The position numbers and the translations under genes were made by a program. A DNA stretch of 64,000 nucleotides from Legionella quinlivanii (GTDB lineage Bacteria; Pseudomonadota; Gammaproteobacteria; Legionellales; Legionellaceae), in NCBI RefSeq assembly GCF_900461555.1, contig NZ_UGOX01000001.1, positions 1,315,501 to 1,379,500 of the forward strand, in the 5' to 3' direction. A model generated the notes under the pieces. The model saw nothing but the letters and a program-made list of their open reading frames with translations. It searched no databases and was not told where the DNA came from. Positions 17,544-27,184 of this stretch are shown piece after piece. How positions within the stretch are numbered: the stretch's first letter is position 1; every line of letters begins with the position of its first letter.

Positions 17544-18825
17544 CCTGGATTTCGATTGCATCAGCTCCCTGCTTGAACCCTTTGACAAGCTATATGCAGG
17601 GTTCAGCGGCGGGCTGGATTCAACCGTATTACTTTATGCTTTAGCAAAAAAACCTCAACTTAAAGCAAAGTTAACTGCTGTTCATGTTCATCATGGATTA
17701 AGTCCTAATGCCGATTCATGGAAGCTGCATTGCGAACAATTCTGCCTGCGGCATGATATTCCACTGATTGTATATCACGTGCAGTTGAATACCTCATCCA
17801 ATATTGAAAAAGCAGCTCGCGAAAAACGTTATGAACTTTTTTCCTCTTTATCCGGGAGCAATACCTGCATTTTGCTGGGGCATCACCGCGATGATCAGGC
17901 CGAGACGCTTCTTTTACAATTATTTCGCGGAGCAGGAATTGAGGGGCTGTCTGCCATGCCAGCCTGGCGCTCTTTAGGCAAGGGATTACTGTTCAGGCCT
18001 TTACTGGATTATACTCGAGCACAGATTGAGCTTTATGCAATAAATCACAAGCTGAGTTGGGTGGATGATGAAAGCAATCAGGAAACGCATTTTTCAAGAA
18101 ATTATCTGCGCCATAGTATTTTGCCCTTAATCAGAGTACGATGGCCTGGAGTAGAGGATAATTTAATTCGCACGGCTACGCATTGTCAGCAGGCTCAACA
18201 CTTGCTGGATCAATTAGCATTAAGCGATTGCCCTAAACTGCATGAGCCCTCCCTTGTGCTGGACTGTGCCGATCTTCTCGATCTTGATAACGATCGGCTG
18301 AATAATATCATTCGCTATTGGCTTAGACAGAATCAGGTCCTAATGCCGGATGCTCTGACATTTAATCGAATTATTCCGGAATTATTATTAAGCCGTGAGG
18401 ATGCGACCCCATTAGTCAGTTGGGGAGAGTGTGTCCTGCGTCGCTACAGGAAAGCGCTCCATTTAATGATAAATAAACCGACAATAAAATTGTCAGCACT
18501 TCTCTGGGGTAATTTTCCTGAACCATTGGTAATTGATTCAATCTCGATTGCTGCCAAGTCTTTTAATACGGGGGTTCGTGTATTGCCAGGTGATGTCATA
18601 GAAATCAGATTCCGCCAAGGCGGTGAACGAATGAAAATTCATGGTCACTCGAAAATGCTTAAAAAATTATTTCAGGAATGGGGAGTCCCCCAATGGCAAA
18701 GGGATAGGGTTCCTTTATTGTATATTAATCAGGAGCTGGCAATGGTTGTCGGATATGCTATCTCGGATTCTTTTTTTCAGAACGATTTACCATTTACGTT
18801 TAAAATTGAGGGCCGCGTTATTTAA
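17536..18825 (+). CDS. tilS: tRNA(Ile)-lysidine synthetase
   Basis: Converts C34 of tRNA-Ile(CAU) to lysidine, changing decoding from AUG to AUA; essential. The 429 residues show the N-type ATP pyrophosphatase loop FSGGLDSTV (23-31), the [21 protein letters not shown] motif, then the TilS substrate-binding and C-terminal domains (LRPGD-like [35 protein letters not shown]). Start is GTG at 17536, inside the accA stop region; no ATG precedes the P-loop. Translationally coupled to accA. An imperfect hairpin lies just after the stop. Confidence 0.96.
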   Translation: MISLDFDCISSLLEPFDKLYAGFSGGLDSTVLLYALAKKPQLKAKLTAVHVHHGLSPNADSWKLHCEQFCLRHDIPLIVYHVQLNTSSNIEKAAREKRYELFSSLSGSNTCILLGHHRDDQAETLLLQLFRGAGIEGLSAMPAWRSLGKGLLFRPLLDYTRAQIELYAINHKLSWVDDESNQETHFSRNYLRHSILPLIRVRWPGVEDNLIRTATHCQQAQHLLDQLALSDCPKLHEPSLVLDCADLLDLDNDRLNNIIRYWLRQNQVLMPDALTFNRIIPELLLSREDATPLVSWGECVLRRYRKALHLMINKPTIKLSALLWGNFPEPLVIDSISIAAKSFNTGVRVLPGDVIEIRFRQGGERMKIHGHSKMLKKLFQEWGVPQWQRDRVPLLYINQELAMVVGYAISDSFFQNDLPFTFKIEGRVI

Positions 18826-18829
18826 ATCC

Positions 18830-18859
18830 CCAGCTTGAAGGCTGAAAGCCTTAAGCTGG
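18830..18859. terminator. Hairpin between convergent tilS and sdaA
   Basis: CCAGCTT-GAAGGC (18830-18842) pairs with GCCTT-AAGCTGG (18848-18859), one bulge, short loop. It sits between two converging genes and could act for both; T-runs are weak. Confidence 0.5.
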
Positions 18860-18879
18860 AGTGAATAACTGGTCAAAGC

Positions 18880-20256
18880 TTAGCACTCAGGAAGGCTTAC
18901 AGCCAAACCGCCCATTGAGGTTTCCTTATAGATAGTTTGCATATCCATACCGGTTTGCTTCATGGTTTTGATAACCTTGTCGAGTGAAATCTGATGCTGG
19001 CCATCACCAATTAAGGCCATGCGGGACGCATTAACTGCTTTTACGGCTCCCATTGCGTTGCGCTCAATACAAGGAATCTGGACCAGACCGAGAACGGGAT
19101 CGCAGGTCATTCCCAAGTGGTGTTCCATTGCGATTTCAGCCGCATTTTCAATTTGTTCCAGGGTGCCGCCTAATACTGCAGTAATACCAGCGGCCGCCAT
19201 AGAAGAAGCAACTCCCACTTCGCCCTGGCATCCTACCTCGGCCCCAGAGATGGATGCTCCTTTTTTGTAAAGAATACCGACAGCAGCTGCGGTCAGGAAA
19301 TAAGTATAAATATCTTCCTTGCTCAGTTTAGTGTGTGCTTCCTGAAAATAACGCAATACCGCAGGTATAATCCCCGCTGCACCATTAGTGGGGGCGGTAA
19401 CAATACGCCCGCCCGCCGCATTTTCTTCATTAACCGCCATCGCATAAAGATTGAGACGGTTCATAATGTCAGATTGCTCAAAAACACTGGGAATTCCCTG
19501 GTGTTTGATTAACTTCTGGTAAAGCTCTGGCGCTCGACGCTTTAATTGCAATCCCCCGGGGAGAACACCGGGATGGCGGCAGCCATTTTCTATGCACTCA
19601 TTCATAACCTTGGCTATTGCGAGGATACCTTCGTGAACCGCATGTTTGTCACGCCAGGTAAGCTCATTCACCATCATCAGTTCGGCAATAGACAAGTGAT
19701 TTTCCCGGCAAAGAGTTAACAACTCAAAGGCATTATCAAAGGGGTAGGGGACCGGGGTTACATCAGAGCTTGTATTATCAAACTCCTCTTCAGTGCTGAT
19801 GAAGCCTCCGCCGATTGAATAATAAACCTGACTGTAAAGCACAGCACCCTCAGTTCCAAAGGCTGTAAAACGCATTCCATTACTGTGTCGAGGCAGCAAT
19901 TCTTTCTGTAGAAAAAGGAAATCACTGGTATCGTTAAAATTAATTTCCTTGATTCCCGCCAGATTAAGCCGTTGAGAGCTAATAATCTCACGCATGCGCG
20001 GAACCATTGTTTCCGGCACCACACCCTCAGGAGTTTTCCCTTCCAGTCCATTTAAAATGGCTTTGTCCGTGCCATGACCTTTGCCTGTCAGGGCCAGAGA
20101 GCCATAGAGTTCGATAAGAACGCGCTCAGTGTCGCCAAACAACTTCTTTTCATCGAGTCGCTTAAGAAATTCATTCGCAGCGGACATAGGGCCGACAGTA
20201 TGGGAACTGGAGGGACCAATTCCAATGGAAAATAAGTCAAAAAGGCTGATACTCAT
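18880..20256 (-). CDS. sdaA: L-serine dehydratase, single-chain iron-sulfur type
   Basis: Deaminates serine to pyruvate and ammonia, feeding carbon from amino acids. 458 residues with beta and alpha regions fused: N-terminal [20 protein letters not shown] and C-terminal catalytic part with [33 protein letters not shown] and [19 protein letters not shown]. The cysteines in GCQGEV, MTCDP and IPCIE are those that hold the 4Fe-4S cluster in the family. It ends with [11 protein letters not shown]; in this family the C-terminal Cys can occupy the cluster. Serine is a favoured carbon source for Legionella. Divergent from mip. Confidence 0.96.
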   Translation of the reverse strand: MSISLFDLFSIGIGPSSSHTVGPMSAANEFLKRLDEKKLFGDTERVLIELYGSLALTGKGHGTDKAILNGLEGKTPEGVVPETMVPRMREIISSQRLNLAGIKEINFNDTSDFLFLQKELLPRHSNGMRFTAFGTEGAVLYSQVYYSIGGGFISTEEEFDNTSSDVTPVPYPFDNAFELLTLCRENHLSIAELMMVNELTWRDKHAVHEGILAIAKVMNECIENGCRHPGVLPGGLQLKRRAPELYQKLIKHQGIPSVFEQSDIMNRLNLYAMAVNEENAAGGRIVTAPTNGAAGIIPAVLRYFQEAHTKLSKEDIYTYFLTAAAVGILYKKGASISGAEVGCQGEVGVASSMAAAGITAVLGGTLEQIENAAEIAMEHHLGMTCDPVLGLVQIPCIERNAMGAVKAVNASRMALIGDGQHQISLDKVIKTMKQTGMDMQTIYKETSMGGLAVSLPEC

Positions 20257-20489
20257 TCTATTTACCTAAGATGGTACAATTATGGCAAGTTTAGAAGGAA
20301 ATTGTGCAGCAAACAATAGGCAAGCTACTCTAAGGTAAATATTTTTCATTGACTGGAAATTTCATGAAAACTTAGGCAGAATGAATGGGCATTTTAACCA
20401 GGTGTTGTTGATGTTTGTTTTGAGACCTAAAACGAATGGTCAATAAGCTTTGAATTTGATTCTTGTCCAAGAATAAAAGGGGATTGTTT

Positions 20490-21191
20490 ATGAAGATGAA
20501 ACTGGTCGCTGCAGCTACCATGAGTTTGGCTATGTCCACCGCTATTGCTGCATCCGATGTGACTCTATCTACTGACATGGATAAATTATCCTACAGTATT
20601 GGTGCTGATTTGGGTAAAAATTTCAAAAAGCAAGGAATTGAAGTTAATCCTGCGGCAATGGCAAAAGGCTTACAGGATGGTATGGCAGGCAGCCAACTGA
20701 TGCTGACAGATGATCAGATGAAAGAAGTGTTGAACAAATTTCAAAAAGATCTGATGTCCAAGCGAAATGCCGAATTCAGCAAAAAATCTGAAGAGAATAA
20801 ATCCAAAGGTGAAGCTTTTTTAAACCAGAATAAAACTAAAGAAGGCGTTGTCAGTTTACCCAGCGGGCTTCAATACAAAGTGATTGAAACCGGAAGCGGT
20901 GCCAAACCGGCTAAAGAGGATACCGTGACGGTTGAGTACACTGGCAAGACAATTGATGGTCAGGTATTTGATAGCACCGACAAGTCCGGCAAACCTGCTA
21001 CCTTTAAAGTTTCTCAAGTAATTCCAGGATGGACTGAAGCGTTACAGTTAATGCCTGCTGGTTCTACCTGGGAAATCTACATTCCTTCAAATCTGGCTTA
21101 TGGTCCACGAAGTGTGGGTGGTCCGATTGGTCCAAATGAAACCTTGATTTTCAAAATTCATTTGATTTCCGTAAAAAAGGCCGCCGCTTAA
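20490..21191 (+). CDS. mip: Macrophage infectivity potentiator Mip, FKBP-type PPIase
   Basis: Surface/periplasmic peptidyl-prolyl isomerase and virulence factor. From ATG 20490 (AAGGGG upstream; a TTG 27 bases earlier is rejected) the protein is 233 residues, the same as I recall for L. pneumophila Mip. Signal peptide [21 protein letters not shown]-terminal dimerisation region ([20 protein letters not shown]), long linker helix (about 90-130), and FKBP domain from about 140 with [35 protein letters not shown] and [18 protein letters not shown]. The active-site Tyr, Asp, Trp and Phe/Ile residues are in place. Monocistronic, divergent from sdaA. It is the strongest taxonomic marker in the window. 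Confidence 0.98.
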   Translation: MKMKLVAAATMSLAMSTAIAASDVTLSTDMDKLSYSIGADLGKNFKKQGIEVNPAAMAKGLQDGMAGSQLMLTDDQMKEVLNKFQKDLMSKRNAEFSKKSEENKSKGEAFLNQNKTKEGVVSLPSGLQYKVIETGSGAKPAKEDTVTVEYTGKTIDGQVFDSTDKSGKPATFKVSQVIPGWTEALQLMPAGSTWEIYIPSNLAYGPRSVGGPIGPNETLIFKIHLISVKKAAA

Positions 21192-21205
21192 ACTATACAT
21201 CACCA

Positions 21206-21310
21206 CTACGCCCTGCGGCTTGTCCGCAGGGGTCCAGTGTTTCTACATGAGTCTACTGGATCCCTCGGACAAGCCGAGGGACGTAGGTATACACAAGCCG
21301 AGGGAGGTAG
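21206..21310. repeat. Pair of mirror-image hairpins related to repeat-family ends
   Basis: Two hairpins face each other: CCTGCGG-CTTGT-CCGCAGG (about 21212-21230) and CCCTCGG-ACAAG-CCGAGGG (about 21262-21280), enclosing GGTCCAG / CTGGATCC, and ending in GACGTAGG; a further CAAGCCGAGGGAGGTAG follows at 21294. The loops are complementary (CTTGT / ACAAG). The same CCTCGGCTTGTC...GACGTAGG motif terminates the larger palindromic repeats. It could also serve as the mip terminator, but lacks a T-run. Confidence 0.7.
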
Positions 21311-21392
21311 AAGCTCAGACTGTGCTGTCAGAGATGTTTAGATACCAATGGGCTTGTCCTCGGTATTCATTTTCCAAGAGGGTCACATCAGG

Positions 21393-22637
21393 ATGAATAA
21401 ACGCCTGTTCATTATTTTCCTGCTAGGGTTTTCTTCCGGTCTCCCTCTGGCATTAATTACCAGTACCTTGCAAGCCTGGTTTGCTGATTCAGGAATGTCT
21501 GTGCTAACTACTGGATTATTAAGTCTGGTTGGCTTGCCTTACGTCTACCGCATTATATGGGGACCCCTGCTGGATCGCTATTCGCTGTGCTTTCTTGGAA
21601 AACGCCGAAGCTGGATCTTGTTAACACAAATACTTTTGTTAGCCGCATTTAATTTAATGGCCTGGTGCCAACCCAGTCAATCGCCCCAGTTGATGGCGTT
21701 GCTTGCATTTCTGATAGCCATTTTCTCAGCGACGCAGGATATAGCAATTGATGCGCACCGAACTGAATATTTGCGGGAAAGTGAACATGCACTTGGGGCA
21801 TCACTGGCTGTTTTTGGATATCGCCTTGCTTTATTAATTGCCGGTGGATTGGCACTGGTCATGGCGAGCCGCCTCGGTTGGAGCTTAACTTACCGAACTA
21901 TGGGATTGCTCATGCTGGTTGGTATAGCGGCCACATTGTGGAGTCCAGAGCCATCGCAATCAATAAGTACGCAACCGACCTTTGTTCAATCATTTCTCGA
22001 GCCTTTGAAAGAACTATGGCATCGTCGGGGTATTATTCCTTTAATTCTATTCATTTTATTTTATAAGCTGGGTGAAGCTTTCACCACCACAACAAGCGGC
22101 ATTGTCATGCCATTTCTTATTCAGGGCCTGGGGTTTTCGCTGGATACTATTGGCTATATTAATAAGATGCTGGGGATCAGTTCGATTTTACTCGGTGGAT
22201 TAGCTGCAGGATTTATTTTGTTGCGTTGGCCGTTATATCAGGCTTTATTAGCCTTTGGCATTATACAGGCACTGACGAATTTATTATTTCTCGCCCTGGC
22301 TGTAGTCGGAAAAAATCTGACCTTATTCGCAACGGCGGTTGTACTGGACAATTTTGCCGCAGGCATGGGCTCTACAGCCTTGGTCGCATTGTTTATGCGT
22401 CTGGTGAATCGCCAATATACGGCTACTCAGTTTTCACTTCTGGTTGCTCTATCCACATTGCCGCGAACCTTTTCAGGGCCCATAGCCGCTTTATTGCAAA
22501 TGCAGGCAGGATGGGTAGGACTCTATAAATTTTCCTTTATTTTTGCGCTGGGCTTTATCCCGTTTTTACTGTTAATCAGAGATCAGACCCGATTGGAAAA
22601 TGGGAAAACAGCCAGGGATTTGAGTATAGCTCATTAA
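21393..22637 (+). CDS. AmpG-like MFS permease
   Basis: Twelve-helix major facilitator transporter of 414 residues from ATG 21393 (the longer frame adds 15 residues not typical of the family). MNKRLFIIFLLGFSSGLPLAL is the AmpG-type N-terminus. LVGLPYVYRIIWGPLLDRYS carries the loop 2-3 motif, SATQDIAIDAHRTEYL is the AmpG helix-4 signature, and DNFAAGMGSTALVALFMRL follows in helix 10. AmpG imports GlcNAc-anhydro-muropeptides for cell-wall recycling; Legionella has several AmpG paralogues and some carry other cargo, so substrate is not certain. It stands between mip and a small secreted protein gene. Confidence 0.85.
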   Translation: MNKRLFIIFLLGFSSGLPLALITSTLQAWFADSGMSVLTTGLLSLVGLPYVYRIIWGPLLDRYSLCFLGKRRSWILLTQILLLAAFNLMAWCQPSQSPQLMALLAFLIAIFSATQDIAIDAHRTEYLRESEHALGASLAVFGYRLALLIAGGLALVMASRLGWSLTYRTMGLLMLVGIAATLWSPEPSQSISTQPTFVQSFLEPLKELWHRRGIIPLILFILFYKLGEAFTTTTSGIVMPFLIQGLGFSLDTIGYINKMLGISSILLGGLAAGFILLRWPLYQALLAFGIIQALTNLLFLALAVVGKNLTLFATAVVLDNFAAGMGSTALVALFMRLVNRQYTATQFSLLVALSTLPRTFSGPIAALLQMQAGWVGLYKFSFIFALGFIPFLLLIRDQTRLENGKTARDLSIAH

Positions 22638-22667
22638 TCCGGTCTTTAACTATTACAAGGATGAATA

Positions 22668-23051
22668 ATGAATAAGTTTAGTTTGGCTCTTCTCTTTTGC
22701 TCACTTCCGCTTTCTCTAAGCTTCGGCGCGGAGCCGAATGATAATTGCAGCAAAATTTCAGGGCATTGGCAGGGCATTTACACCCTCAAAAATGCAGCGG
22801 ATTGTTCTATCTATAATGGCTGTACGCACTTGGTGGCGGCAGATGTATCCACTATAGATTCTGATAAATTCCGTATTAAACTCAATCCTGCAATAGGCCA
22901 GGGCGGGGTGTTTGAAATAACTTGTGAAAATGGGGTGATCGCCTCCCCCGTGAATCCGGGAAATACGGTCTCTTTAAATTGCGATGAATCAAATCATTGT
23001 TTTGTAGTGTATGATGACGAGCGATTGAGTTCGGAGATGGCAAAGCCATAG
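22668..23051 (+). CDS. Small cysteine-containing secreted protein, unknown
   Basis: Not recognised. 127 residues with a clear signal peptide (KFSLALLFCSLPLSLSFGA), leaving a mature protein of about 107 residues with six cysteines (near 27, 46, 52, 86, 104 and 110), suggesting disulfides in the periplasm or outside the cell. The mature part reads as short beta strands (SGHWQGIYTLKN, GGVFEITCENGVI, NTVSLNCDESNHCFVVYDD). A good AAGGAT ribosome site precedes ATG. A weak hairpin (23062-23095) follows. Confidence 0.75.
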   Translation: MNKFSLALLFCSLPLSLSFGAEPNDNCSKISGHWQGIYTLKNAADCSIYNGCTHLVAADVSTIDSDKFRIKLNPAIGQGGVFEITCENGVIASPVNPGNTVSLNCDESNHCFVVYDDERLSSEMAKP

Positions 23052-23061
23052 TCAACAACAG

Positions 23062-23095
23062 TGCCTCTTTCAATGTCTGGCTTCAGGAAGAGGCA
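23062..23095 (+). terminator. Possible terminator after small secreted protein gene
   Basis: TGCCTCTT (23062-23069) pairs perfectly with AAGAGGCA (23088-23095) around an 18-base loop. The following bases are only moderately T-rich. Confidence 0.4.
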
Positions 23096-23150
23096 TCAAT
23101 TAAATGGTGAAGAAGCTATATTGAAGTTTATAAGAGAAAAATCTGATGTT

Positions 23151-23237
23151 TGGTACCGAGGGTGGGACTCGAACCCACACGGTGTCACCACCACCGGATT
23201 TTGAATCCGGCGCGTCTACCAATTCCGCCACCCCGGC
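23151..23237 (-). tRNA. tRNA-Leu(CAA)
   Basis: 87 nt on the minus strand with CCA encoded at 23151-23153. The acceptor stem pairs GCCGGGG with CCTCGGT; D-loop AATTGGTAGACGC, anticodon stem CCGGA/TCCGG with loop TTCAAAA (anticodon CAA, reads UUG), a long class II variable arm (GGTGGTGACACC), and T-arm GTGGG-TTCGAGT-CCCAC. A promoter lies just upstream. No integrase or island junction is attached to its 3' end. Confidence 0.97.
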
Positions 23238-23248
23238 ACGCGAGACTG

Positions 23249-23276
23249 ATTATAACAAAGAAATATTTGGAAACAA
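23249..23276 (-). promoter_or_regulatory. Promoter of tRNA-Leu
   Basis: On the minus strand TTGTTT (23271-23276), a 16-base spacer, and TATAAT (23249-23254), about 12 bases before the mature tRNA 5' end. A GC-rich stretch follows the -10, like a stringent discriminator. Confidence 0.7.
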
Positions 23277-23329
23277 TGCTTCTTGTAAAAATATTTCAAA
23301 GAATAAACCTCTGATCTGCTACCTGTCAG

Positions 23330-26300
23330 CTAATGGCGGCTTGCCAGGGAAGACCTGCTATTTTCTGCTTCAGTAACGCCATGTGTGCTGAGTTGCTGCT
23401 GGATACTTGGAAAGCTTGCCCCATTATTCTTATGCTTGTTCTGAAACACAGGATAATAGTCCGGTCTTTTATCCAATAAGCAGCTCGCATGATTGCGACG
23501 AAGCTCCTGCATTTGATCATTATCCATTCGACTGGTCTCAGGCCATTGTTGGGATAAAGCATTATGGAAGTTCTCTACTAAACAGGGACCGCAGTTGGTG
23601 TAATCTGCCACTGGTTGCTGAATCGCCTGTTCGGCATAGTCTAATTTTATTCCGGCAGTATGTAATCCTGCTTCAGTCAATTCTTTCAGGATTAACCTTT
23701 GCCTGTTTTCAGTGGGTTGTTTACCAAGGCTGTCGAGATATAAGGCGGAGTCCAGCTTTCGACCCGTCAGTGCAAGAAGAAGTCCAACCCAGTGATTGCC
23801 CACTTGAATGGGAAGAACCAGAACAATTTTATGCGATGCGTTTAAAGCTGCATTTTCGGCCAGTATTAATCTAAGCTGATCCTTTATTCGATTTCCCTGC
23901 ACATGGTCATTAATCTGACTGACCCCAATGACGGTGGCAAAATTAAATGTCTCTAATCTGGCTCTCAAAATCGCGAGCATATCTTCGCTGTCATAAAGAT
24001 AAGATGTATTGACTGTGAAAAGAGAGCGAGTTCCGGAGTTTGATCTTGCAAAGGAAGTGGCTTCACCGCTTGGGCGAATACTGACAGTCTGTGCCAGATT
24101 CGATTGGCTGACAGAAGTGAGATTAGTTTGCTGTTGTTCAATTCTTCTGATCGATGCATTAAGTCTTTCAGCGAGATGAGGATGACCTGCAGCGATATGA
24201 AATTCCCTTGCTCTTGTAAAAAATTCAAGCTTCAATGCCTTCAAGGTGCTTGCTTCTTCAGGATTTTTTCGTTCACGTTCATTGAGCTGCTTGAAAACGT
24301 GCATGATCGAATCCTCGTCACGATAAATTTCACTTGCCCCCAGGTGAGGGATAAACTTCTTAAGTTGGGCTATGGGTAGATGGCAGAAAACCTCATCAAA
24401 AAAACCTTTCTCAATGAGAAAATAGCGGTTGTGGTGTGTACAGGCTTTTAACAGATGGAAAAAGAAAACTGAACCACTGATTTGGATCAGTTTAATCAAG
24501 GCATCTTTACTAACTGTTCTGAAAAAGCTAAAAACCTCACGCTCAATCTCAGTCAATGGCTTATCCCTCTCTGAACGTTTAAGTAAGAATGCCAGACGAG
24601 GTTTTTCTGAAGTCGATTTAGTCGCTCCTTTCTGTTTTTTGGAAGCTCGTTTGATTGCAACTTGTGCAGGATCACTGATACCGAGGATTGCTTTGAGTCT
24701 TTCTTCATCTGCATCCGCAATAGCTGAGAAAATCCGATTGGATTGGCAGGCATTTTGCCAGGAGGCAGGTTTGTCGGGGCTTGTCCGGGTTGAGCGGGTT
24801 CCAGGTTTCGATAGGGGAAGACTATTTCGTGAAGGATGAGACGCTGTTCGTTTAACACCGCGAGATTCATTTCCTGTTGTTACAAGAGGTGAAGCTTTTA
24901 GGGAATCGGGTGTCGGCCTGACGCTGGCGGCGGGCTGGAGGCTATTGATTAGCCCTGGTGTTGCGCTGTTATTTTGAATAAAAGCAGGTCCTTTATAAAA
25001 TCCTGGTGACGGCAGACGTATAGAGGGTGTAGCATTTGCTGCATGAACCGCCGGGATAGGCCGTTGTTCAAGCCCCACCGCTTGTCGAATACTCTGTAAC
25101 CAGTGAGGTGAATCCTTAAGATGCTGCATAATCTCATTCAATTGGATTTTCAAACTGTCTGGAAAAGCGGAATAGGCAATCCGAATTTTGCTGAGCAATG
25201 CTGACAGATCATTGTCGAAGAAACGATGATTTCTGAGAAAGCTGATGGCCTGAAGAAGTTTTATTATTTTTTCTGGATTTGTACCCACTCTGCCAAGGTG
25301 GCTGCGTAATAATTTTTGAATGGGAGTTTTACTTTGCTCAATAAGTTCAGGGCTTTTGATTAAGCTTCTTGCAATAGTAAGGCATTGAATATCTGCCCCT
25401 GGAACCTGCGATGCTTTTTCAGCTGCTGAATCCAGAAAGTGGTTAATTAAAGCGTCCGATACCGGACGAGAGGTTTTGCCTGCCTGCTGCAGCAATTCAA
25501 GTGCAGAAAAATAGCGGATTAGAGTATCAAGAGAAAGATTATCCAACTCTAGCTGGCTCAGAATCTTTTCAAACAGCTCAAGTGAAAGGTTGCCCCCAAT
25601 GGCCCCCACTTTAGCCAGCCTGGCAAATTGGAGATAAAGACGAGAAACCTGATTGGCAAGTATTCCGGTATTTGAAGATACAATTATCCTTTCAAGAATT
25701 TCATTAATAAAGTCTGCTTTAATTGCGGTCATCCCCACTACCGACTTCTCATTTAGGAGCTCAGCAAAGGACGTAAAAAGATCCAGGAGAGTATCGTTAA
25801 ATTGTAAGGAAATATTATTTACACAGCTGGTAATTGTGGAGTGAATAATTGTGGGATTTAATGGTCTTCTCTTATTGACAGATTTATAAAAGCAAAGAAT
25901 ATTTCGATAGTCATTGTCCTCAAGACGAAATGGTTTGAACCGGTTTAGAAAGGGTGTAATTTTTTCAATATTGATTTCTCTATCCAGTGCGTCATGCTCA
26001 ATCAATATACTTAAACTGAAAAGTAGTGAAGCATGGTGTTGTTCCCATAGAGGACCACGTGAAGGGCTTAATAAAATGGTTTCTAATAATTCAGTCGATA
26101 GTTTGCCTTTTATTCGATTGGTTTTGGCCAGATTCGACAATCCATGTAAACAAAGCGTTTTTGAAACGTTCCAGTTAAAAGTTAGCATATGGAGCAACTG
26201 ATTCAATGAATGGGCAGACAAGACAGAGGCGGGTGAGCTTTCTTTTAAATAGATTCCCAAAAATTTAATTACATGGGCAAATTCGATTTCAAGCTCATTG

Positions 26301-26575
26301 ATATTGGGAGAATATTGATATGCAAGATCTAGCCAGTCTCTCAAATCTTCAAATTGCACTTGGATTATTTCAACAAATTCTTCAAGATGGCTTGTCAGTG
26401 TCCGATTGAATGCACCACTCTTATTTTTTTCTTTTCCTAAAGTATTAATTGAGATGACCAGGCGCGAAATGTTTGGCAAAGCATTTTCTGGTTTTGAAGG
26501 AGGAAGTATATCTCGCCTCAGTACATTGGTTTCTGATTGCGATGAGGACTGGCTGGAATCAAATTTGCGTTTCAT
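23330..26575 (-). CDS. Large helical protein with C-terminal Ulp1-like (clan CE) cysteine protease domain; candidate effector
   Basis: 1081 residues from ATG 26575 (AGGTG upstream; the frame extends 31 codons further only through a TTG). About residues 40-550 are leucine-rich helices resembling HEAT/ARM-like repeats. A proline/serine/threonine-rich linker with basic clusters (KRASKKQKG) follows, then a helical part. The last ~160 residues carry a clan CE arrangement: His about 928 (VGNHWVGLLLA), Asp about 948 (SALYLDSLGK), Gln 986/987 and Cys about 995 (QQPVADYTNCGPCLVENF). Such enzymes cleave ubiquitin, SUMO or NEDD8 or acetylate host proteins; several bacterial ones are secreted effectors. 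No signal peptide. Dot/Icm export and ubiquitin-like specificity are inference. Confidence 0.75.
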   Translation of the reverse strand: MKRKFDSSQSSSQSETNVLRRDILPPSKPENALPNISRLVISINTLGKEKNKSGAFNRTLTSHLEEFVEIIQVQFEDLRDWLDLAYQYSPNINELEIEFAHVIKFLGIYLKESSPASVLSAHSLNQLLHMLTFNWNVSKTLCLHGLSNLAKTNRIKGKLSTELLETILLSPSRGPLWEQHHASLLFSLSILIEHDALDREINIEKITPFLNRFKPFRLEDNDYRNILCFYKSVNKRRPLNPTIIHSTITSCVNNISLQFNDTLLDLFTSFAELLNEKSVVGMTAIKADFINEILERIIVSSNTGILANQVSRLYLQFARLAKVGAIGGNLSLELFEKILSQLELDNLSLDTLIRYFSALELLQQAGKTSRPVSDALINHFLDSAAEKASQVPGADIQCLTIARSLIKSPELIEQSKTPIQKLLRSHLGRVGTNPEKIIKLLQAISFLRNHRFFDNDLSALLSKIRIAYSAFPDSLKIQLNEIMQHLKDSPHWLQSIRQAVGLEQRPIPAVHAANATPSIRLPSPGFYKGPAFIQNNSATPGLINSLQPAASVRPTPDSLKASPLVTTGNESRGVKRTASHPSRNSLPLSKPGTRSTRTSPDKPASWQNACQSNRIFSAIADADEERLKAILGISDPAQVAIKRASKKQKGATKSTSEKPRLAFLLKRSERDKPLTEIEREVFSFFRTVSKDALIKLIQISGSVFFFHLLKACTHHNRYFLIEKGFFDEVFCHLPIAQLKKFIPHLGASEIYRDEDSIMHVFKQLNERERKNPEEASTLKALKLEFFTRAREFHIAAGHPHLAERLNASIRRIEQQQTNLTSVSQSNLAQTVSIRPSGEATSFARSNSGTRSLFTVNTSYLYDSEDMLAILRARLETFNFATVIGVSQINDHVQGNRIKDQLRLILAENAALNASHKIVLVLPIQVGNHWVGLLLALTGRKLDSALYLDSLGKQPTENRQRLILKELTEAGLHTAGIKLDYAEQAIQQPVADYTNCGPCLVENFHNALSQQWPETSRMDNDQMQELRRNHASCLLDKRPDYYPVFQNKHKNNGASFPSIQQQLSTHGVTEAENSRSSLASRH

Positions 26576-26810
26576 TTTAAGACACCTAAAAAAACTGAGG
26601 TATACGACGGTAGTATGTAATGACACAGGCTCCAAAAGACATTCACTTGACAAATTGAGCAATGACAATGCATTCTAACAGTGGTTTAAAATGGGATCAA
26701 TAAGATTTTCTGTTATACAAAATGATCACATGGATTCAAGTTGTCATTGACAAAATTGGAAAAATAATCAGATAATTACATGCGAGCGAATTATTCAGGG
26801 AGAATAAAAT

Positions 26811-27179
26811 ATGAAATTAAAGCTATTTCTATGGCTTTTAGCGCTCACCCTCAACTCTTACGCAAGCGTTTGTCCTGATCCTGATAATAGCTCTCTTCAA
26901 TGGGGTGAACCTCCCTATCCCTGGCTCAAGAATCCCTTTTCAGCGAATCCTCCCTACGGAGAACCCGGCACTCAGTTTGTTAAGGCCAACATTCTGGTAG
27001 CCGGTTTTGGCAGGGGGGTGAGCTGCACTTATCGTAATTCAGCTGGAGATTATTCAATCTGGAGACAAACTATCGTAAAACTGCCTCCCCGCGTTGATCC
27101 AAACTGGATTGATATCTATACCGGCTATGTTTGTACCAGTGCGCGTGAGGCCTGCGAATTTTATGTGGTTGCCGAATAA
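26811..27179 (+). CDS. Small secreted protein, unknown
   Basis: Not recognised. 122 residues with a signal peptide (KLKLFLWLLALTLNSYA) and a mature part with four cysteines (SVCPDP, VSCTYRN, GYVCTS, EACEFYV). It is aromatic and proline rich near the start (WGEPPYPWLKNPF). The short cysteine-framed beta layout recalls small DUF3757-like Legionella/Coxiella proteins, but that link is weak. The gene diverges from the large protease-like gene. Confidence 0.72.
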   Translation: MKLKLFLWLLALTLNSYASVCPDPDNSSLQWGEPPYPWLKNPFSANPPYGEPGTQFVKANILVAGFGRGVSCTYRNSAGDYSIWRQTIVKLPPRVDPNWIDIYTGYVCTSAREACEFYVVAE

Positions 27180-27184
27180 GCAAT

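Noticed and set aside
23146-23376. 76-residue rightward frame beginning at the tRNA
   Set aside because: It runs through the antisense of tRNA-Leu and matches the frequent artefact peptide translated from tRNA-Leu complements.
23407-23874. 155-residue rightward frame
   Set aside because: Antisense to the catalytic end of the protease-like gene, whose motif-bearing frame is clearly the coding one.
23151-26575. Genomic island integrated at tRNA-Leu
   Set aside because: No integrase and no repeated tRNA 3' end was seen on either side.
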